Position numbers and translations under genes: made by a program. From assembly GCF_001294335.1 (NCBI RefSeq), contig NZ_LGKG01000068.1, positions 226,556 through 290,555 of the forward strand: a DNA stretch of 64,000 nucleotides, written 5' to 3'. This document shows, in pieces, positions 38,805 through 46,759 of the stretch (its first letter is position 1; each line of letters starts with the position of its first letter). Source of the DNA: Streptomyces chattanoogensis. Its GTDB lineage: Bacteria > Actinomycetota > Actinomycetes > Streptomycetales > Streptomycetaceae. The notes beneath the pieces were generated by a model, which was not told the origin of the DNA, did not search any database, and saw only the letters and a program-made list of their open reading frames with translations.

Positions 38805-39566
38805 TCAGATCAGCAGGTTGAGGCTGGAAAGGGCGGTGAAGGCCAGCACCAGCCGCGCGAAGAGCGCCTGGTCGATGCGCTGTACGCAGGATCGCCCGAG
38901 GGCCGCGCCGGCGATGACGGCGGGGGCGAGCGCGGCGTCCAGGGCGAGGGCACCGGGCGCGATCAGGCCCAGACCGGCGCTGAACGGCAGCTTGACGGCG
39001 TTGACGATCAGGAAGAACCAGGCACCGGTGCCCAGGAACCCGAGCACGGAGAAACCGGAGGTGAGCAGATAGAGGGACATGGCGGGGCCGCCGGCATTGG
39101 CGACCATGGTGGCGAAACCGGCGACCAGACCGAAGAGCAGCGCCCGGGGATGCGGTGACGGCGGGTGCGGGGACGGCAAGTGCGGTGACGTTACGCGCCG
39201 TTCCCGCGCCCGCTGCCACAGGTGATGCAGCACCATCGTCAGCAGCAGCGCGCCGATGGTGCGGCGGACGGTGGTGTCATCGGCCCGGGCGACGAAGGCG
39301 ACGCCGAGCACAATGCCGGCCGCGACCGACGGCAACAGCCGCAGCAGGGCGCGCCAGTCGGCGTGCCGGCGGTAGGCGCGTACGGCCGGCACATCGCCGA
39401 CGAGGAGCAGCGGCAGCAGCGCGCCGGTGGACTCCTTGGCGGGCAGTACGGCGGCGAACAGCGCGACGCTCAGCGCCCCCACGCCGCTGACGGCGGTCTT
39501 CGAGACCCCCACCAGCAGCGCGGCGAGCACCAGCGTGCCCAGGCTTATGGCACCGAGGCCGGTCAC
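38805..39566 (-). CDS. TauE/SafE family permease
   Basis: 253-aa membrane protein of the TauE/SafE (DUF81) family, proposed sulfite or organo-anion exporters. About eight hydrophobic segments in two repeats; the conserved VGVSKTAVSGVGAL and VAGFATMVANAGGPAMSLYL segments start each half. The central cytoplasmic loop carries a repeat of SPH(P/L)P units. GTG start overlaps the stop of the upstream dehydrogenase as GTGA, so the two form an operon. Its substrate may be the product or substrate of that dehydrogenase (inference). Confidence 0.85.
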   Translation of the reverse strand: MTGLGAISLGTLVLAALLVGVSKTAVSGVGALSVALFAAVLPAKESTGALLPLLLVGDVPAVRAYRRHADWRALLRLLPSVAAGIVLGVAFVARADDTTVRRTIGALLLTMVLHHLWQRARERRVTSPHLPSPHPPSPHPRALLFGLVAGFATMVANAGGPAMSLYLLTSGFSVLGFLGTGAWFFLIVNAVKLPFSAGLGLIAPGALALDAALAPAVIAGAALGRSCVQRIDQALFARLVLAFTALSSLNLLI

Positions 39567-40627
39567 GCTCCCGGCGCCGTACCGCCGTTGCTCCCGACGG
39601 CCCCGCCCGCGCCCCCGCCGGCGGTGGCGCGGAGGTCCGCGACGGTGACCGGTTCACCGGTCCGGCGGGAGCGGTCGCACGCCTCGGCGACGTACAGCGC
39701 CTCCAGCGCCTCGGCGGGCGGGCACGGATTCGGCACCCGGCCCGCGGCGACCTCGACGAAGACGCCCAGCTCCGTGACGTACGCATCGTGGAAGCGCTCC
39801 ATGAAGGTGGCGTACGGGACGGCCGACCGCTGCCACGACAGCTGCGGCTCCGCCGACGGCAGCGGCGCGCGGTCGTCCAGGCCCACGAAGCGGGCACCCT
39901 CGGAGCCGCAGACCTCCAGCCGGACGTCGTGGCCCGCGCCGTTGTAGCGGGTCGCCGTGACGGTGGCCAGCGTGTCGTCGTCGAAGCGCAGCAGCGCCGC
40001 GCAGGTGTCGACGTCATCGCCGTCGGCGAAGAAGGACGCACCGCGGTTCGCGCCCTGCGCGTACACCGAGACCACCTCGCGGCCGGTCAGCCAGCGCAGG
40101 ATGTCGAAGTCATGGATGCTGCAGTCCCGGAACAGCCCGCCGGAGGTGGGGATATAGCCGGCCGGCGGCGGCGTTTGGTCGCTGGTGCAGGCGCGCAGGG
40201 TGTGCAGCCAGCCCAGTTCGCCGGAGCGCAGCGCCTCCCGCGCGGCGCGGTAGCCCGCGTCGAAGCGGCGCTGGAAACCGATCTGTACGGGCACCGTCCC
40301 GGCCCCGGCCCGCTGCACCACGCCGACGGTGCCGGGCACGTCCAGCGCCACCGGCTTCTCGCAGAACACCGGCACCCCGGCGTCCAGGGCCTGGTGGATG
40401 AGCGTGGCGTGCGCGCTGGTCGCGGCGGTGATCACCACGCCGTCCAGGCCGTCCGCGTACATCTCCTCGATGCCCGCGGCGGCCCGTACGCCGAGCGACT
40501 CCGCCAGCGATGCGGCGCGTGCGGGGTCCGCATCCGCGACCACGAGCCCGGTGACACCCGGGACGTTCCGGAGGGTCGCGGCGTGGAACGCGCCGATGCG
40601 CCCGGTGCCGATCAGCCCGATCTTCAT
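39563..40627 (-). CDS. Gfo/Idh/MocA oxidoreductase, inositol 2-dehydrogenase-like
   Basis: 354-aa NAD-dependent dehydrogenase. GLIGTGRIGAFHA is the Rossmann loop, FCEKPVALD contains the EKP lysine region, and GGLFRDCSIHDFDILRWL supplies the Asp/His pair typical of inositol dehydrogenase. Much closer to IolG than the oxidoreductase at 26850. AAAGGA lies about 9 nt upstream. Operon with the TauE/SafE permease downstream and divergent from a LacI regulator whose operator copies lie in the shared 211-bp region, so it is probably induced by the cyclitol or sugar it oxidises. A second myo- or scyllo-inositol dehydrogenase is the best guess. Confidence 0.87.
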   Translation of the reverse strand: MKIGLIGTGRIGAFHAATLRNVPGVTGLVVADADPARAASLAESLGVRAAAGIEEMYADGLDGVVITAATSAHATLIHQALDAGVPVFCEKPVALDVPGTVGVVQRAGAGTVPVQIGFQRRFDAGYRAAREALRSGELGWLHTLRACTSDQTPPPAGYIPTSGGLFRDCSIHDFDILRWLTGREVVSVYAQGANRGASFFADGDDVDTCAALLRFDDDTLATVTATRYNGAGHDVRLEVCGSEGARFVGLDDRAPLPSAEPQLSWQRSAVPYATFMERFHDAYVTELGVFVEVAAGRVPNPCPPAEALEALYVAEACDRSRRTGEPVTVADLRATAGGGAGGAVGSNGGTAPGA

Positions 40628-40670
40628 GCGTCGGTTCCTTTCGGGAGGTCATGAACCCCAGGGAGGCCCT

Positions 40671-40717
40671 GAACCGTTGGACGAGCACCGTTGGACGAAC
40701 TTTGGAACGGTCCAACG
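40671..40717. promoter_or_regulatory. LacI-type operator cluster with 14-bp direct repeats
   Basis: Two adjacent 14-bp copies GAACCGTTGGACGA (40671-40684) and GCACCGTTGGACGA (40685-40698) are followed by TTGGAACGGTCCAA (40702-40715), a CG-centred near-palindrome of LacI type. CGTTGGAC and GTCCAACG also form an inverted pair. Lies between the dehydrogenase and lacI genes. Confidence 0.75.
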
Positions 40718-40838
40718 ATCCGTTTCCCGGCACCCTGCATGTCCGGACATCCGCAAGTCAACCCTTGCGCACAGGGAAAACGGGTGGCGCCGAACCCCGC
40801 GTTGACGAGGCCCCGCCCCGGTGGAAGGATTTCGGTCC

Positions 40839-40852
40839 ATGGAACGGTCCAA
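40839..40852 (+). promoter_or_regulatory. operator copy overlapping the lacI start codon
   Basis: ATGGAACGGTCCAA repeats the upstream operator TTGGAACGGTCCAA with one change, and its first three bases are the lacI ATG. Suggests autorepression by a roadblock or by a loop between sites 137 bp apart. Confidence 0.65.
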
Positions 40853-41876
40853 GGGAGCCGGTGCCCCCACGATCCGCGGCGTGGCCGAGCGCGCCGGCGT
40901 CTCCAAATCCCTCGTCTCCCTCGTCCTGCAGGGGTCGCCACGGGTCAGCGACGCCAAGCGCCGGGCCGTCCTGGACGCCATCGAGGAGCTCGGCTACCGG
41001 CCCAACGCCGCCGCCCGCAGCCTGGTGGCGCGCCGTACCCACACCGTGGGCGTACTGCTCGACGACATGCGCAACCCCTGGTTCGTCGAGCTGCTGGACG
41101 GCCTGAACTCCGTGCTGCACACCCACGGCCTGCGCATGCTGATGGCCGACGGACGGCTGGGCCGCCGTACCGGCGAGGACGCCACCCGCGCCTTCCTGGA
41201 GCTGCAGGTGGACGGCCTGGTCGCGGTCGGCACCCTGTCCGACGCCGACACCGCCGCGCTCGCCGAGGCGGCGGAACGACTGCCGACCGTCGTCGCGGGC
41301 AGCCACGACCCCCGGCTGCCGAAGGTGGACACCGTCGCCAACGACGACGAGCACGGCGCCCGGCTCGCCACCGAACACCTCATCGGGCTCGGCCACCGCC
41401 GGATCGCCCATATCGCCGGCCGGGGCAGCGTCGGCGAACTGCGCCGCCGCGGCTTCGAAGCGGCCATGCACGAGCACGGACTCCGCGCGGACGCCACGGT
41501 CGAGCCGGCCGACGGCACCGAGGAAGGCGGCTACCGGGCGGCCGTCCGGATGCTCGGCGGCCAGTCGGCCGCGGGCCGCGAACGCCCCACCGCCGTCTTC
41601 GCGTTCAACGACATCTCCGCAGTCGGTGCGCTGTCGGCGGCGCAGGAACTGGGCCTCGAAGTGCCCCGCGACCTCTCCCTGATCGGCTGCGACAACACCT
41701 ATCTCGCCCGCATCCGGCACCTGTGGCTGACCACCGTCGACAACGCCGGTTACGACGTCGGACGCCGCGCCGCACAGTGCCTGCTCGACCGCATCGCGCA
41801 CCCCGAACGGCCCGCCGACCGCCGGCTGGCGGTGCCCTCCCTGGAGATCCGCGGCTCCGCGGCGCCGCCCCCGTAG
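40839..41876 (+). CDS. LacI family transcriptional regulator
   Basis: 345-aa repressor. N-terminal HTH TIRGVAERAGVSKSLVSLVL (about residues 11-30) and hinge helix RPNAAARSLVARRT, then the periplasmic-binding-protein-like effector domain (VGVLLDDMRNPWFVELLDG, FAFNDISAVGAL, LIGCDNTYLARI). The ATG at 40839 has GGAAGGA about 10 nt upstream. It is divergent from an inositol-dehydrogenase-like gene and a permease, its likely targets. Sequence copies of one operator are found between the genes and over its own start codon. Effector unknown; a cyclitol is plausible. Confidence 0.9.
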   Translation: MERSKGAGAPTIRGVAERAGVSKSLVSLVLQGSPRVSDAKRRAVLDAIEELGYRPNAAARSLVARRTHTVGVLLDDMRNPWFVELLDGLNSVLHTHGLRMLMADGRLGRRTGEDATRAFLELQVDGLVAVGTLSDADTAALAEAAERLPTVVAGSHDPRLPKVDTVANDDEHGARLATEHLIGLGHRRIAHIAGRGSVGELRRRGFEAAMHEHGLRADATVEPADGTEEGGYRAAVRMLGGQSAAGRERPTAVFAFNDISAVGALSAAQELGLEVPRDLSLIGCDNTYLARIRHLWLTTVDNAGYDVGRRAAQCLLDRIAHPERPADRRLAVPSLEIRGSAAPPP

Positions 41877-41891
41877 CCGCGCACCCCGGGC

Positions 41892-42854
41892 TCAGGCCCG
41901 CAACTCGCGGTCGACCGCGCGCAGCAACGTCAGCAGCATGCCGTTCAACGGGGTGGCGATGCCGTGCCGTTCACCGGCCCGGACCACCGCGCCGGTGAGG
42001 TACTCGTGCTCCATGGGGCGGCCCGCGAGGCGGTCGAAGAGCATCGAGGAGCCGCCGTCGGGCGGAATCGCCCGGTAGATCTCCAGGGTGTTGCCGACGT
42101 CCTGCTCACCGATGTCCGCGCCTTCCGCGCGCGCCACGACGGCCGCCTCGCGCAGCAGATCGCGGGTGAGCGCGACCATTTCGGGGTCGGCGAAGACACC
42201 CATCCGCTGCTGGAGAAGGGCGGTGAGGGGGTTGAGCGCCAGGTTGACGAAGAGCTTGCGCCAGGCTTCGGTGGTGAAGTCGCCGACGGGCCGCACCGTC
42301 AGCCCGCTGTCCGCCAGCGCAGCGGCGAACCCGTCGGCCAAGGGTCCCTCGGGCACGTGGAGTTCACTGGCGATGTGATGCCGGATCCGCCCCGGGGCGA
42401 GGCGTTCCGCGGAGATATACGCCAGCGCGGGCAGGATCCCGGTGCCCTCCGGGACGTACGGGGCGACCCGCGCACGGTGCCCGACGCCGTTCTGCACGAC
42501 GACGACGGCAGTGCCGGGACCGCACAGCCGCCGCAGCCAGCCCTCGGCGCCCGCGGTGTCCTGCGCCTTGGTGGCCAGCAGCACCCAGTCGACGGGCGCG
42601 ACCCGCGCCGGGTCGGTGGCGAACCCCACCGCCGCCCTGCGTACCTCACCGCCGGTCTCGACGGTGAGGGCGTCCAGGGGACTGCGGACGCATACGGTGA
42701 CCTCGAGACCGGCCCACTGCGCGAGGGCGGCGAGGTAGCCGCCGATCGCACCGGCGCCGATCACCGCGATCCGGGCGGGAGCGGCGGCCCGCGGGGGTGC
42801 CGGGTCCTGCGGATCCTTCGGGTCCGGCGGGTCGTGCGCTATCGGGTCGGTCAT
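41892..42854 (-). CDS. ketopantoate reductase family protein (PanE/ApbA-like)
   Basis: 320-aa NADP-dependent 2-dehydropantoate 2-reductase-like enzyme. VIGAGAIGGYLA (31-42) is the nucleotide loop; WRKLFVNLALNPLTAL contains the catalytic Lys and conserved Asn, and EHEYLTGAVVRAGERHGI the C-terminal helix. A Pro/Asp-rich N-terminal tail of about 25 residues precedes the fold. Pantothenate synthesis is possible, but the family also reduces other 2-keto acids and the neighbours give no support. The ATG at 42854 has a -10 TACCAT at the leaderless distance and no ribosome binding site. Confidence 0.85.
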   Translation of the reverse strand: MTDPIAHDPPDPKDPQDPAPPRAAAPARIAVIGAGAIGGYLAALAQWAGLEVTVCVRSPLDALTVETGGEVRRAAVGFATDPARVAPVDWVLLATKAQDTAGAEGWLRRLCGPGTAVVVVQNGVGHRARVAPYVPEGTGILPALAYISAERLAPGRIRHHIASELHVPEGPLADGFAAALADSGLTVRPVGDFTTEAWRKLFVNLALNPLTALLQQRMGVFADPEMVALTRDLLREAAVVARAEGADIGEQDVGNTLEIYRAIPPDGGSSMLFDRLAGRPMEHEYLTGAVVRAGERHGIATPLNGMLLTLLRAVDRELRA

Positions 42855-42860
42855 CCCGTG

Positions 42861-42866
42861 ATGGTA
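42861..42866 (-). promoter_or_regulatory. -10 of leaderless promoter, ketopantoate reductase-like gene
   Basis: Minus-strand TACCAT is followed by 6 nt and the ATG; no Shine-Dalgarno and no clear -35. Confidence 0.45.
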
Positions 42867-42911
42867 GGCCCCGCGCCGGACGGGGCCCACGAGCCACGGA
42901 GCCGCGCCGGT

Positions 42912-43133
42912 TCAGTCCGCCCGCTCCCGCCGGCCCCGATGCCCGGGCCGGCGCGCCACCCAGGCTCTGACCGTATCGGCGAACCAGTACGGCTTGCCGC
43001 CCTCCACCAGATCCGGCTCCGGCAGCAGTCCGTGCTTGCGGTACGAGCGCACGGTGTCCGGCTGCACCTGGATATGAGCGGCGATCTCCTTGTAGGACCA
43101 GAGCATTCCGTCGGTCATCTCTGCGTCGGTCAT
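42912..43133 (-). CDS. small helix-turn-helix protein (excisionase/MerR-like)
   Basis: 73-aa DNA-binding protein. LWSYKEIAAHIQVQPDTVRSYRKHGLLPEPD is a winged HTH of the excisionase/MerR type (HTH_17), followed by a basic tail [18 protein letters not shown] is about 9 nt before the ATG at 43133. A perfect 15-bp duplication at the 5' end encodes MTDAE followed by MTDG, so a second start at 43118 is possible. No phage or integrase gene is near; similar stand-alone proteins are common in Streptomyces and their targets are unknown. Confidence 0.8.
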   Translation of the reverse strand: MTDAEMTDGMLWSYKEIAAHIQVQPDTVRSYRKHGLLPEPDLVEGGKPYWFADTVRAWVARRPGHRGRRERAD

Positions 43134-43140
43134 CTCTGCG
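43111..43140. repeat. 15-bp tandem duplication at HTH gene start
   Basis: TCGGTCATCTCTGCG occurs twice in direct succession, adding five codons at the N-terminus. Confidence 0.9.
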
Positions 43141-43340
43141 CACCTCCTTGGCGCCGTGTGCAGGGTCGGCCCGGGTAGCCGGCGAGGGCTGCGTACGGCG
43201 TGACGGTCAATCAGCCTGTGCCCGGTCAACGACACTCAGTGAGCGGCAGGGAGGGGCTGTCGAGCGGCTGTGACCGAAAGCCCGCGTAACTGTGACAGCC
43301 GTGACGGGGGCGGGACGGCTGTGACACAGGCGCAAGAGGA

Positions 43341-43380
43341 GGGCGGGCCGTCCCCGGCTCCGGCCGGGGACGGCCCGCCC
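43341..43380. terminator. 17-bp terminator of the peptidoglycan-binding gene
   Basis: Perfect stem GGGCGGGCCGTCCCCGG / CCGGGGACGGCCCGCCC with loop CTCCGG, 35 nt beyond the stop codon. The rest of 43134-43414 holds only TGTGAC-type short repeats and possible promoter sequence for the HTH gene. Confidence 0.85.
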
Positions 43381-43414
43381 TCAGGCGGCGCGGAAGGCGC
43401 AGACCGGCCGCGGG

Positions 43415-43807
43415 TCAGGCGTAGAGCGCCCGCCACGTCTTCGTGCCGACCTTGCCGTCGGCGGTCAGATGATGGCGGGACTGGAACTTCTTCACCGCGG
43501 CCAGGGTCCTGGTCCCGAAGTACCCCGTGACATCTCCCCAGGGGAGATAGCGGCGGTTCGCCAGCAGGCACTGCACCTGGGAGACGCGGTCGCCGCGCTG
43601 GCCGTAGACGGTGAGGGCGGTGCCGTTGTAGTACGCACAGGCAGCCTTGGTGCCGGCCGGCGCGGCAGCGGGTCCGGCCGCGGACGCCGGACCGGTGAGC
43701 AGTCCGGCGGTCACCAGACCCGCGGTCGCGGCGAGAACGGCGGCGCGCTTCACGGTATGACGCGTGGCGCACACCGCACGCATGGTTCGGGCATTCACGA
43801 TGTTCAC
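43415..43807 (-). CDS. secreted peptidoglycan-binding protein (PG_binding_1)
   Basis: 130-aa exported protein: signal peptide (KRAAVLAATAGLVTAGLLTG, then ASA-AG cleavage around residues 44-46) and a single peptidoglycan-binding-like domain (RVSQVQCLLANRRYLPWGDVTGYFGTRTLAAVKKFQ, GKVGTKTWRAL). Two cysteines in the mature part (CAYYNG and QCLL) probably form a disulfide. No catalytic domain. GTG at 43807 has GGGGGA 3-4 nt upstream; ATG at 43783 would give 122 aa. Preceded by the double 22-bp repeat region, and ends before a strong terminator. Confidence 0.8.
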   Translation of the reverse strand: MNIVNARTMRAVCATRHTVKRAAVLAATAGLVTAGLLTGPASAAGPAAAPAGTKAACAYYNGTALTVYGQRGDRVSQVQCLLANRRYLPWGDVTGYFGTRTLAAVKKFQSRHHLTADGKVGTKTWRALYA

Positions 43808-43970
43808 GTTTCCCCCGTTGGATGTGATCGTGATCCGGTCGGAACGATCCACTTGTGCAAGCCGGATGCGATTCCACCTGTTCCGACGCCCATGCGGGCG
43901 GCGGCGGTTCCCCGTAAGCAAAAGGATCAGCTCGCCGGAGGGGAAGGGGACCGGTGCGCCGCCAGAAAAA

Positions 43971-44058
43971 GATCAGCGTTCCCCGAGGGAAAGATCAGCG
44001 TTCCCCGAGGGAAAGATCAGCGCTCCGCGAGAAAAAGATCAGCGCTCCGCGAGAAAAG
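43971..44058. repeat. 22-bp tandem array A (4 units)
   Basis: Two exact copies of GATCAGCGTTCCCCGAGGGAAA (43971-44014) followed by two near-identical copies of GATCAGCGCTCCGCGAGAAAAA (44015-44058). Each unit of the first type contains a TTCCC-CGA-GGGAA stem-loop. A diverged GATCAGCTCGCCGG start occurs at 43925. No spacers, so not CRISPR. Confidence 0.9.
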
Positions 44059-44061
44059 GGG

Positions 44062-44171
44062 CCGCCACCGGCAACGAACCACACCGCCACAGGCAACGAA
44101 TCACCCGGCCCCTGGCATCGAATCACCCCGCCATTGGCAACGAATCACCCCGCCATTGGCAACGAATCACC
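44062..44171. repeat. 22-bp tandem array B (5 units)
   Basis: Five 22-bp units, consensus CCGCCATTGGCAACGAATCACC; the last two (44128-44171) are identical, the third most diverged. Same period as array A but unrelated sequence, starting 4 nt after it. Ends just before the MFS stop codon. With array A it fills the 380-nt gap between the MFS and peptidoglycan-binding genes. Confidence 0.9.
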
Positions 44172-44187
44172 ATTCTCCGGAAACCAT

Positions 44188-45597
44188 TCAACCGGCCGTC
44201 GCCGCCCTCCGCAGTTCCTCCTCCAGATCCTCCAGGGCCAGCCCCTTCGTCTCCGGTGCATAGCGTCTGCAGAACAGCAGGGACAGTACGCACATCGCGC
44301 CGAACAGCCAGAACGTGGTGCCGGCCCCGACCGCCTCGAGCAGCACCGGAAAGGCCAGGGCGACCGAGAAATTGACCAGCCACATCACGAACACCGCGGT
44401 GCCCATGGCCAGCCCGCGGACCCTGAGCGGAAACATCTCGGCGAGCAGCAGCCAGACGCCGGTGTTCAACGTGGCCTGCATAAAGGCCATATAGAGAACC
44501 ATCAGGCCGAGGACGAGAAAACTGACGGCGGGGGAGTGCGGAAGGCGGAATGCCGCGCCGAGCAGGCCGAGCGCGAGCGCCATTCCGGCCAGGCCGGTGA
44601 TCAGCATGGGGCGGCGGCCCACCCGGTCGATCAGCGACATACCGATCGCGGTGGCGACAACCGAGATCGCGCCGACGGCGATGGTGGCGGTGATCGCGGT
44701 ATTGGTGCCCAGGCCGGTCGTGGCGAGGATCTTGGGGGCGAAATAGATGACGGCATTCACACCGGTGATCTGCTGGACGACCGCCAGCCCGACGCCCACC
44801 AGGAGGAGCCGCCGTACCCAGGGGGTGCGCAGTTCCTGCCAGGCGCCGCGCCGGGCGTCGGCCTCCAGGCTGCGGGCGTGGTCGATACGGGCCAGCTCGG
44901 CGGCGATGCCGTCGGCGGGGAGCGTACGGCGAAGAACCCCCGCCGCGTCGTCCGGCCGCCCCTTGCTGATGTACCAGCGCGGGGTGTCCGGCAGGAAGAA
45001 CAGCCCGATGAACAGGGCCACCGCGGGCACCGCGGCCAGCCCCAGCATCCAGCGCCAGGCCGCCCAGTGCGCCAGCACGGCGTTGACGAGATAGGCGAGC
45101 AGCTGACCGCTCACGATCATCAAGGAGTTGAAGGACACCAGCCGGCCGCGGATGTGCGGCGGCGCGATCTCCGACAGATACAGCGGGGTGATGACCGAGG
45201 CGCTGCCGACGGCGAGACCGAGGACGAAGCGGGCCGCGGCCATGAAGGGCACCGTGGGGGCGAGCGCGACGGCTATCGCGCCGCCGATGAACACCGCCCC
45301 CGCCCACAGCAGGGAGTTGCGCCGCCCGAGGGAGTCGGACATCCGGCCGCCGGCCAGCGAGCCGAAGGCGGCGCCGATCAGCAACGCGCTGGTGATGACG
45401 CCCTCGCCCAGGGAGCCGAGGCCGAAGTGCCGCTCCATGAAGGGGAGGGCGCCGGAGACGACTCCGGTGTCGTAGCCGAAGAGGGCGCCGCCGAGGGCGG
45501 CGATGGCAGCGATGCCGACGAGGAAACGCTTGGCGCGACGGGCCGGGGCGCCCTCGAGCGGCCCGGCCGGCGCCACCTGACGGGTGGAGGCCGTCAT
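44188..45597 (-). CDS. iolT: MFS sugar porter, probable myo-inositol transporter
   Basis: 469-aa 12-helix major facilitator of the sugar porter family (proton symport of inositol or hexoses). Family marks: GYDTGVVSGALPF in helix 1, GRMSDSLGRRNSLL after helix 2, PLYLSEIAPPHIRGRL, QQITGVNAVIYFAPKI in helix 7, DRVGRRPM after helix 8 and RRYAPETKGLALEDLEEE at the C-terminus. It begins 2 nt after the stop codon of the iolG gene, so they are one operon. With the complete inositol pathway next to it, myo-inositol is the most likely substrate. The 22-bp repeat arrays follow its stop codon. Confidence 0.88.
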   Translation of the reverse strand: MTASTRQVAPAGPLEGAPARRAKRFLVGIAAIAALGGALFGYDTGVVSGALPFMERHFGLGSLGEGVITSALLIGAAFGSLAGGRMSDSLGRRNSLLWAGAVFIGGAIAVALAPTVPFMAAARFVLGLAVGSASVITPLYLSEIAPPHIRGRLVSFNSLMIVSGQLLAYLVNAVLAHWAAWRWMLGLAAVPAVALFIGLFFLPDTPRWYISKGRPDDAAGVLRRTLPADGIAAELARIDHARSLEADARRGAWQELRTPWVRRLLLVGVGLAVVQQITGVNAVIYFAPKILATTGLGTNTAITATIAVGAISVVATAIGMSLIDRVGRRPMLITGLAGMALALGLLGAAFRLPHSPAVSFLVLGLMVLYMAFMQATLNTGVWLLLAEMFPLRVRGLAMGTAVFVMWLVNFSVALAFPVLLEAVGAGTTFWLFGAMCVLSLLFCRRYAPETKGLALEDLEEELRRAATAG

Positions 45598-45599
45598 CG

Positions 45600-46619
45600 T
45601 CAGCGGTACAGCGCGGGACGCTCGATCAGCTCCACGGCCACCCGCTCGCCGGTTTCCTGGGCGCGTACGCCCGCCGCGCACACCGCGGCGGCCGCATAGC
45701 CGTCCCAGCAGCTGGGGCCCTCGACCTCGCCGCGCCGGGTGGCGTCGACCCAGTGCTGCACCTGCCGGTCGTACGCGTCCTCGAAACGCTCGACGAAACC
45801 GGGCGTGATGGCGCCGCCCCAGCGGCCGCCCGTATTGACGAACACGCCGTGGTCGTCGCCGATCCTGGCGGTGCCGCCCTCGCAGACCGCCTCGCAGCCG
45901 ACCTGGTAGCCGAAGCCGCAGTTGACGAACAGTTCGGTGTCGACGACCTGGCCGCCCGCGGTCTCGAAGAGGATCAGCTGCGGGTCGCTGAGGCCCTCGG
46001 GCGCGTTCCCGGTGGGCGCCGGACGCAGCACCCGTACGGCCGTGATCTCCTCGTCCAGCAGCCAGCGGGTCACATCGATCTCATGCACCACGGAGTCGTG
46101 GATCATCATCGCGTTGGTGAAACCGGGCGGGGTGTCGGCGTTGCGGTGCTTGTTGTGCAGCATCAGCGGACGCCCGTAAGTGCCCCGGTCCAGAAGGGAC
46201 TTGAGGGCGCGGTAGTCGGCGTCGTACCGGCGCATGAAACCCACCTGGACGCGGCGGTGGCCCAGCGCCCGCTCCGCCTCCAGGACCCGCAGCGCGGAGG
46301 CCGGGTCCGGGGTCAGCGGCTTCTCGCACAGTACGGGCAGATCGCGGGCGAAGGCGCCGAGCAGCGCCGCCTCGTGGGCCGGGCCGGGTGAGGCGATCAG
46401 CACGGCGTCCACGCCGGGGTCGGCCATGGCGGCGGCCGGATCGGTGTAGGGGGTACAGCCGTCGATCCCGTCGGCGACGGTCTTGACCCGGGCCTCGTCG
46501 AGGTCCACGACCGCGGCCACCCGGGCACCGCTGATCACCTCGTTGATCCGGCGTACGTGGTCGGCGCCCATCCGGCCGGTGCCGATGACGGCGACGCCGA
46601 GCGTTCCGTACGAAGTCAT
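45600..46619 (-). CDS. iolG: myo-inositol 2-dehydrogenase
   Basis: 339-aa NAD-dependent Gfo/Idh dehydrogenase that oxidises myo-inositol to scyllo-inosose (2-keto-myo-inositol). [16 protein letters not shown] is the Rossmann motif, LCEKPLTPD the EKP motif, and [17 protein letters not shown] carries the catalytic Asp/His pair. AAGGAG (46630-46625) lies 6 nt before the ATG. The left end of an IS element starts only a few bases upstream of that ribosome binding site, so the native promoter or the link to iolE has been separated. First gene of the residual iolG-iolT operon. Confidence 0.9.
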   Translation of the reverse strand: MTSYGTLGVAVIGTGRMGADHVRRINEVISGARVAAVVDLDEARVKTVADGIDGCTPYTDPAAAMADPGVDAVLIASPGPAHEAALLGAFARDLPVLCEKPLTPDPASALRVLEAERALGHRRVQVGFMRRYDADYRALKSLLDRGTYGRPLMLHNKHRNADTPPGFTNAMMIHDSVVHEIDVTRWLLDEEITAVRVLRPAPTGNAPEGLSDPQLILFETAGGQVVDTELFVNCGFGYQVGCEAVCEGGTARIGDDHGVFVNTGGRWGGAITPGFVERFEDAYDRQVQHWVDATRRGEVEGPSCWDGYAAAAVCAAGVRAQETGERVAVELIERPALYR

Positions 46620-46729
46620 GTGGTCTCCTTCGGGATACCCCCGGCTTCAGCCGGGGGAGGTACGAAGCTCCTGCGGAGCAGGGCAGGGATGGTCGGGTAG
46701 GGCGGGCCACAGTGATCAAGAGGCATCAA

Positions 46730-46752
46730 CTGTCAGTCCTCCCCGGTAGGTT
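46730..46752 (+). promoter_or_regulatory. RecA-NDp/PafBC-type promoter of tnpB
   Basis: CTGTCAGTC (46730-46738), exactly 8 nt, TAGGTT (46747-46752), exactly 7 nt, ATG at 46760. Same geometry as the recD2 and GNAT promoters in this window; leaderless mRNA. Confidence 0.65.
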
Positions 46753-46759
46753 CAGGTGC

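Noticed and set aside
42912..43133. Excisionase of an integrated element
   Set aside because: HTH type fits, but there is no integrase, tRNA or attachment repeat nearby; a stand-alone regulator is more likely.
43971..44171. CRISPR array
   Set aside because: The repeats are contiguous without unique spacers and no cas genes are near.
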